A DNA stretch of 64,000 nucleotides from Flabesymbios commensalis (lineage: Eukaryota; Annelida; Polychaeta; Terebellida; Flabelligeridae), in contig OZ024903.1 of assembly GCA_964017125.1 (NCBI GenBank), forward strand, positions 61,792,578 through 61,856,577, in the 5' to 3' direction. This document shows positions 39,801 through 48,800 of the stretch, in pieces. A model generated the notes under the pieces. The model saw only the letters and a list, made by a program, of their open reading frames with translations, had not been told where the DNA came from and did not search any database. The first letter of the stretch is position 1; every line of letters starts with the position of its first letter. Position numbers and translations under genes: made by a program.

Positions 39801-42800
39801 TCATGATGATGTTTTTCATGTTTCTCATGTGTCTACGCCATATTGTATATTGTTCACTATGTTTGAGGGTGGTGTTTCATTTATTTCATAATGTGTTGAG
39901 TCGGTTCACAGTCAGGCATTCACAGACAGACATAATCATTCGTCACGATGATGGGGGTTGATCTTGGTGTGTATAGGGTTCGGATTGGTCTTTTTAACTC
40001 GCTTAAAGTTAAACACATGTCAGTGAGATTGGGAGTGTGCGGCAACGGTATTTTATGTTTTTGATATTATCGATTATTTATATCTTGCTTCTACTGTCTG
40101 GAGATGTGGAAATCAATCCTGGTCCGTTCATTTCACTGTGGCATTGTAATGTCCGTGGTCTCAACTTCGACACGCATACAGCTTTACTTGCCGATGTGGC
40201 ACAGAAATTTGATCTTTTAGCACTAACCGAAACATTCCTTAACAGTAATTGTGAGTTAGACCTTCACTTAAATGGCTACTTGCCCATAATCAGACATGAT
40301 CGTTCGGATAGGCCTGGGGGAGGTGTAGCCCTATACGTCAGAGACAGTCTTGTCGCCGACAGACGCACCGAGTTCGAACTACCTAGCTTAGAAGCCCTTT
40401 GGGTGGAAATTAAATGTAATAAACAACATCTACTGTTGTGTGTGTGTTACAGGCCTCCGAATTCTGGACAAGTATTCTGGGAAAATCTCCCAAGATTCCG
40501 TAGATATGGCTAAACAAGGGGGTAACGACGAAATTATTATGATCGGTGACCTCAATGCAGATCCGAACTATGCCAACGGACCGAAATTAAAATTCTTCGC
40601 AGAAAGTAACAATTTTATAATTAATATTACTCGTCCCACACGAATCACACCCGCGGGTGCTACTATCCTGGACCAAATTCTATCTTCTTCCTCCTTAACT
40701 ATCACTGAGTGCACAGTCGGATATCCGTTCTATACCAGCGACCACTGCTCAATATCTTGCAACACTTCACTGACATTTAACAATAAAGAATCCTTCACAC
40801 GAAATGTCTGGGATTTTAAAAACGCCGACTGGGCTGGTCTTCGGGTTTGTCTAAACACACTAAATTGGGAAGCATGTCTAGCGTCTGACAATGTAGATAT
40901 CTGCGCAAAATTTTGGACTAAAACCTACCTAGAAACTGCAAAGAAATTTATACCTTTTCGATCAGTTCGAATCAGACCTAATGACAAGCCATGGTACTGT
41001 AATAAATTACGAGCACTGAAAAGGAAACGTGATCGTTTATTCGGGAAAGCTAAACTATCAAAACTAGCCAGTGACTGGGTAACTTACAAACGTTCGCGCA
41101 ACGAATATGCTCACGAGCTTTCGAAATCGGTATCTGAGCATGATAACAAAGTCTTAAACTCGATCAACGATAACAAAACGTACGAAAAAGGCTGGTGGCG
41201 AACGATTCGCGTATTCTTTAATGGCGTACATCAGAAAATCCCGGCATTACAAACCGACGATGGTTGTGTCTTTAGTAACTCCATGGATAAAGCTAACCTT
41301 TTTAATAAAATGTTTTCTTCTTACAGCGAATTAAACGCTGGAAACCGTGTACCGCCCAACTTAGATTTTAGAACGAATGCTCGTTTGCAAGAAATAATTC
41401 TTTCTGAGTCAGAGGTTTTAGATATTTTAAAAACACTAAAGACGAATAAAGCTACTGGTCCGGATGAAATAAGTCCATTGCTGTTGAAAAACACTGCAGA
41501 TGTTATTGTTGGGCCCCTTACTCTATTATTTAACAAATCACTTTCTTCTAATGTTTTTCCTGCTATCTGGAAAATAGCTCACATTACCCCTATATTCAAA
41601 AACGGCGATCGCCACTTGTGTACTAACTACCGCCCAGTGTCTTTGTTAAGTATACCAGGAAAAATATTGGAAAAATGTGTATTCAAATATCTGTTTAATC
41701 ACCTTCGCGATAATAACTTGATTCACAAAATGCAGTCGGGATTTATGCCCAAAGACAGTACCACTCATCAGTTGGTTTACTTGTATCATGTCCTCGGTGA
41801 AGCACTTGACAACAATAAGAAAGTTCGTGTGGTATTCGGAGACATAAGCAAAGCTTTCGATAGAGTATGGCATGCAGGTCTCTTAACTAAATTAAGTTCT
41901 ATTGGTATTACTGGCCAGCTAAATAATTGGTTCTCGAATTATCTGTCTGGTAGGGCACAAAGAGTAGTGTTGGGCAGCGAACAATCTGATCTCATGCCAA
42001 TCAAAGCTGGTGTTCCACAAGGGTCCGTACTTGGACCGATCTTATTTCTTGTCTATATAAACGATATTGCAGATGAATTGGAGTGCAGAGTTAGCTTGTT
42101 CGCTGACGACAACATTCTCTATATTTTTGCCGATACGGTGGACGAATGCGCAAATGTATTGAACAGGGACCTGGAGGAAATGGAAAACTGGGCTCATACT
42201 TGGTTGGTGACATTTAATGCCAAAAAGACCTGCGACATGCCTCTTTCGCTACAAACCAGAACAAATATCATTCTTCCTCCATTACATTTTAAGAACGAAG
42301 TTATCAAAACTGTAAATTCCCACTGCCACCTGGGTTTAACACTAACATCTAACCTAAAATGGTCGGCTCACATAAATAATATTTGCATAAAAGCAAACAA
42401 AAGACTGGCAATCTTAAATAAACTATCATTTAAAATTAACAGAAAGGGATTAGAACAGCTTTATTTTGCTTATGTCCGATCTATACTGGAATATGGCGAC
42501 ATTGTATTTGCAAACGCTGCTCAAAACGACTTATCTAAATTAGACAAAATCCACAAGCGAGCAGCAAAAATCGTGGCTGGTGGCATAAGAGGAGTCTCTT
42601 CGTGCACTCTGTTCAAAGAACTATCCTGGGAAACTCTATCTCAGCGCCGCGAAAACCGACGCATATTAATGTTCTCGGATATCGTGCACCATCGCTCACC
42701 CACATATTTACAAGATCTATTGCCGGGTAGTGTAGAAAGTAGAAGTGGTCACAGGTATAACCTACGAAACTCTGACCTCATGGATACTTTCTCCTGCAGA

Positions 42801-45800
42801 ACCGAAACTTTTAAATCTTCTTTCTTCCCGTACTCGACAATATTCTGGAACAATTTGGATGAAAATTCGAAAGCAATTGACGAGAGATCCATTTTAAAGT
42901 CAAATCTTGCAAAAAAACGCGTAAATAAAAACAAATATTATCTATTGGGTCCTCGAACAACTAACATTATTCTGGCACGCCTGCGGATGGGATGTAGCGA
43001 ACTTAGAGTGCATTTAAATTGTTTACACGTCTCCGAATCTACTAAATGCTGTTGCGGCGAAGTTGAGACCACGGAACATTTCTTTCTATCATGTACCTTG
43101 TACACCGCAGCCAGAAACGAGCTACAAGACTCAATGAACGGCCTAGGATTGATTTTTAACTGTACTGTAATACTTCACGGCAGTAAAGATCCTAACAACC
43201 TGGTCAACACAAATCTCATGGCTGCAGTGGACACGTTCCTACGGTCCAGTAACCGCTTTTCACTCCTTAACAGATAGTGTTTACCATTATTTCTTTCCAT
43301 TCTTCCCGATCTGAACCCCACACCTCGTCACGCCACCGCCAACCTCTATCAGGCGGTCTATGAGTCTGTCTGTGTGTGCCTGTCTGATGATCCGCTCTTG
43401 TTTATAAATCAACATGATAAACATCGCCTCCTCGAGAGGAACCACAATGTATTACCTTTGGGTACTGTTCCAATTGAGAAATAAATATGTTTAAACTAAT
43501 GTTTGTTCTACGGTTGCAACAGAAGTAGGTTCCTGGAATCATGCATGTAGTGTTGACATAAAAACTCCAGATATGAAAGGGTGTATCTGCCACTTTGTAA
43601 AGCGGCAGATACACCCTTTCATATCCAAGGAGATACACCAAAATAACAACACAGAACTATGGTTACAATTTTAGGCCTACTATCACCACTATGTTGCTCA
43701 GGGTAACTAGTATTTAAAAGTCTGTATGCGTCATTGTAATGTCAGAAACGTTGTGATGTGGGGCATATGTCAGCTAGTGTAGCTCAATATGTAAGCATAC
43801 GCGATCTATATTCCAGCCTGCCCGTGTTTCTTCGCAAGTAGAAAAACATGATTGTGAATTTATATAAAAAATGCATAAAAACGTAGGCCTACATATCGTC
43901 ATTGTATATTATTATGTCGTGAATACAATAATTCGAATTGATTTCCATGTGGAGTCATTACATGTACAACATATTAACCTGGCTGCTGTAAAAATTACCA
44001 TCTAACCTATGGAAGATTGAATTCAAATATCATATCACAGAACTTTTTGGTAACAATAGATATATAATAACGTTTTACAGGTTTAATCGTTTACTCATAG
44101 ATAGTCGATTTGCTAAACTGAATATTTATCATCTTATACTTTGAAACATTACTTTAAATAACAAAATATATTTTCGTCGTTTGATGTGCATTAAGTTATA
44201 AGAGGAAGACAATCATTGCGACAGAAATGGGTGGCTGTAAGGGGTAAAGATGACAATGGTAAATTCAGACTTGAAAAGGTTAACTGTACATTTACCGCGT
44301 GTAATTTGAAAAGAAAGAGTTAACATTCTGTAATTGTTTCAGATTATTGCGCTACTGTGCTGCAGGAGAGACGCTGCAGAAACACCAAAACCTGTGAGTG
44401 GGAGGCTGGCTACTGTGCCTACGAAGGTGAGGCTCTCTCACTGTGTAGCCTATAATGCTCACTATAGTGACCCTGTTTATATTATCTCGTTTCAAGCTGA
44501 CAATTGCGTCAGCAATGTCAGCTTGAAATGAGATAATATAAAACACTCTGTTTATATTATCTCATTTCAAGCTGAAAATTGCCCCAGCAATGACAGCTTG
44601 AAATAAGACTAACTCAAATAGTATAAAGCCCCTGTTTATATCATACCATTTCAAGCTGACATTGCTTGCGCAATTGTCAGCTTGACATGATATAATATAA
44701 AGCAGAGACGTGATCCTTCACGAAAAAATAACACTGTTATTTGTCAATATTGTTGTTAGCTTGTGTAATTAAATCGTAAAATGATACTTTATTACCGTAA
44801 TTTAATGGTATTCGTCATTGATCTAAATGATATGGATGCTATCATTATGATGTGGTTTTTTTTCTTTCAAATATGCTTCTAGCAATGACTAGACTCTGTT
44901 CAGCTTAATATTATTTTGTTTCTAAAAATAATATTGATTATTTGTGCACATTAGAAATAAGATTCTAATCATACTTTCTCTGATATGTTTATCAAGCTAC
45001 CTGCGCGCCACGTAAAAACAGTAGTACTTACTGCTCCGCTGTTGACGGCTGTCGCTGGGATCCTGCGACATGTACTCCCCTCGAGGGTAAGTAATCAAAC
45101 AGAAAACTGGAGTATCCCCCCCCCCCCTATCTCTCTCATTCTGACAAAAGATGTATGTGAAAATGCAATCATTTGATCATACATGATTATGTGGAATGTT
45201 CATGTCACCAGCGATTATAGTATAGGGCCTGGTCGATGCGTCCTATAAAGCTTTTAAGCATGGTAATGGAGGCCTTTGCTATTTTTTTCGATTCATGCAC
45301 TTCGTTGATTTTTTCACGGAACCTACCTACATAATTTATTTGGGTAGCATTTAGGCAAATGTTTCCGAAGATAATAACGCTTTATTCCTGTAGAAATTAG
45401 ATGAGAGAGGTAATAAAATGAAATTATTTAGATACTTCTAACTTGTGACAGGTCGATGAAAGCATCTTACCTTGGCCAGTCTCACGCGAATGCTACAGCA
45501 GGAGGCTGGCCGTATCTAATAGCCTATCCTATCTGTCTATGTGGGCACCTTGGGGGTGTATGTGAGATTCAAACCTCATTCGATGTTTCAGATTTATTCA
45601 AGAGTCACGAAGAATTGACCTCTTGTTCAGCTCTCAAGCACAGTTACCTGCTTCCGTTGCTGGATGTATTATAATGAGCTTTTCAGTTTCACCACACCAT
45701 CTTCACGCTTTTTCGATGGAATATTTAGGGTTCATCAACGAAACATCCATCATTCCGAAACCTTTAGCGATGTGCTGTACTGTTAGTCACAGACTTAATA

Positions 45801-48800
45801 ACGCTACAACAAATAATTGTTTGTATTTGCTTGAGTTTTTCTGTATTCGCGACAAAAAAATGATCGAAAACGTATGAAAAAAATTATATTCTTTTTCATT
45901 TCTAATTTGGTTTATTTCGAAGCGGACCTCGACCCGTTCCACCTACTTTACAAAATTGTTCAGCTGTCACACCGGACCTCGCCCTCTCTCTAGTATTCAT
46001 ATATCAAGGAAACAACATTTTTCGTCCTCACAAGCTCGTAAATATTAATAATATGCAGTATTGTAGAGGGGGGAGGGGGTTCGGCCTCATGCCCTCAGGG
46101 CTCCAATTTCGTTTCCTTGATATGGGTGGCAGTGTGGTCTGACTCATCTTAGTATCATCGGTAGGCAGGTGTACTCTTGGCCCAGTTTATCCTTTATGTG
46201 AGCGAAAGTAGCATCATTGGTTAATTCACATAGTTATTAAACGCTATATTTTCAGCAAATGTCTGAAAATACATCAGTTCTGTGTCATCACCAAAGACTT
46301 ACGAATGTACTTGACTGAAACAGTATAGTTGAACTAGTGAAATTCATGAGGTCGGGAAGTAGCGAAACACAAGGCTAGTTTAATGTTGGGCCACCGTCTG
46401 CGACGCTGGCTCAACATTAAACCAGCATTGGAGTGAGTGAATCAATAACATGAAGTTAGAGATACTATGACGCCTGTTATCAATAAAAAACCCATTAAAA
46501 GGTCACCAGACAGACAGATAAGTGTTTTATAGACCTAATTAAAAGTTGTCACGAGCAGACTTATTTGTCAGACGTGTTATCTTACATTTTGACAATCACA
46601 AAACAAATAAAGTAGCTTGAAGCAAGGATTCGTTTCATTTAATTAAAAGCGTATAATGTACATTTTATTTATCCATCTGCCTGGATTTTGAATATATATT
46701 ATTACACAATAACTGTATCTAATCTAATAATGGCGATGATGTGATGCATAATAGGGTAATACCACCTCTACTTAGCCCGGTAGCATACTCTTTCTCCGGT
46801 GCCATATTATACTTTACAAGTGGGGAAAATGTGTATTGTAGGCTTACGATATGTTCACTGCATGGCAAGTGAATAAATGGTACAACTCGAGTACAATAAT
46901 ATGGAGAATTGGGCATAACTTTGAAGTAGGGAACAAAAAAAGTCAGGCCTAGTATTCCCTAATAAAAAAAACTTAAATCAAGTCCCAATTATAGACAAAG
47001 ATTTTAGCTACTTCCTGGTGGCCATTTTGAATTTTGCATTCGAAAATAAGCCCTCGAGAGTGTGAGGTCCACATGACCACATCCACCCAGATATTATCAG
47101 TATAGGGTGCTAGCCATGAATAATTAGAAGAGAAAAAACATTATCAGCCAAAACAGATCTGAAGACAAAGTACCCTCACGGTCATTCTAGCCGTGTATCC
47201 GGAATGGTCCATGAACTGATGAATTTCACCGGAGGATTTAACCTTTTCACCACCATACATGACGGAAATTTCCGTCGTCATTCGTCAATGAACGTAACCA
47301 TAAAATGACACAAATTTTCGTCAAATATATACTACATTCATGTATTTTTCGTCATTTGAAGCTGGAAATTGCGTTAGCAATTCCAGCTTCAAATGACGAA
47401 AAATAGAACTCCTACACCAGTATATCTGGATCCTGGCATGCACCCCGGCCTGGAAGTCAAAGGGTTAAATATTTCACACCCTCCGGGGCATCCTCAGACC
47501 CACACATGCATGTATCAAAATAGCAAAGATAACATAGTGATTATAAACTCGATATCGTCATCTATTATTCCTAATTCCATCTAATATGGTTTGATACTTT
47601 CTTTTTTACCCTTTGCCCTTTACGTTTTCTATATTTTCACCCACTTGAAGTTATGTCTCGCTTGCGCGACCCACAAGTTCAAATGGGTGAAAATCACTCA
47701 TATAGTTGTTCAGTTTGTGACCAAATAAGCTCTAAATGTTATTCCTCGTGACATTAATTTAATCTGCTAATAAAATGGACTAAAAATCATTATATTCGTA
47801 CTTTTTGAAGGGATACAACTATAATTTAGCATCTATTTTTTAATCGCAATTCTTGAGCATCTTTATGATGTTGATGTTATATTATATATTTTCATTATCC
47901 AGAATGCACAGAGAAGCATCCATCAGATTGCCAAACAAAGGACGGATGCTTCCTTAATGAGGGCCATTGCATAGCAAGAGGTAAGAATATGTATATGTAT
48001 GTCGTGCCTTTTCCTACATACGGACTAATTTCTTACATAAAATATGTATTATTGTGAGAAAACTGAAGTGAGTCATTTAGCTCCATATATGCCGTACGCA
48101 AGTGTTCGAAAACAAGTGCATGCAGTTATATTAGAAAACAAAATATAATAGTATAGCTTCGTGGATACATTATCGTGATATAACGTTATTATGAATAGCA
48201 TAAAAAACAACCTTTCGAAACTATTTCCATATATTATTCAGTCCCACTTTACACCATAAAAATGCATATTTCCCATCTTTACATGCTATTAATTTCAGGA
48301 TAATTTTGAGTTCCATTTATTAATATAGATATATTTTAACAACTGAAATAAAATATATAAAAAAAACATAATCAAATAAGGCATATTTTAATTACAGGCG
48401 CGGTTGTAGGCATACACAATGTACGCAACTGCGTACCGTTACATTTTCAAATTTTCAATTTCAAATCATGTGTTTCGGTAATGTTGATTTAATGTTGAGC
48501 AAGAGTGGTAGACAATGGACTGACATTGATAATAAATCTCGTATTTGTTCGGCAACGGCGTCCATTACACATGTTGCGTGATTACCAGGACTGATATTGA
48601 TAATAAATCAATATTAGGTTAACGTACATCTCGTATTTGTTCGGCAACGGCGTCCATTGCACATGTTGCGTGATTACCAGGAAAACATTGACGTCAACAA
48701 TCACAGTTAAATTAGTCGACGTTGACAATGGTTATCACGGTCATGCTCTATCTACACGTAGGCTGCTTACAACCACACTACACCCTCCCATGTTAGTGTC

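Noticed and set aside
40037-40054. GTG at 40037 as the LINE start codon
   Set aside because: An ATG at 40055 directly precedes the hydrophobic leader and matches the organisation of known 2A-bearing LINEs.
45456-45877. A possible further cysteine exon near 45,620 (a TTGTTCAG acceptor followed by cysteines)
   Set aside because: The frame that follows lacks the module spacing and there is no donor in the right phase.
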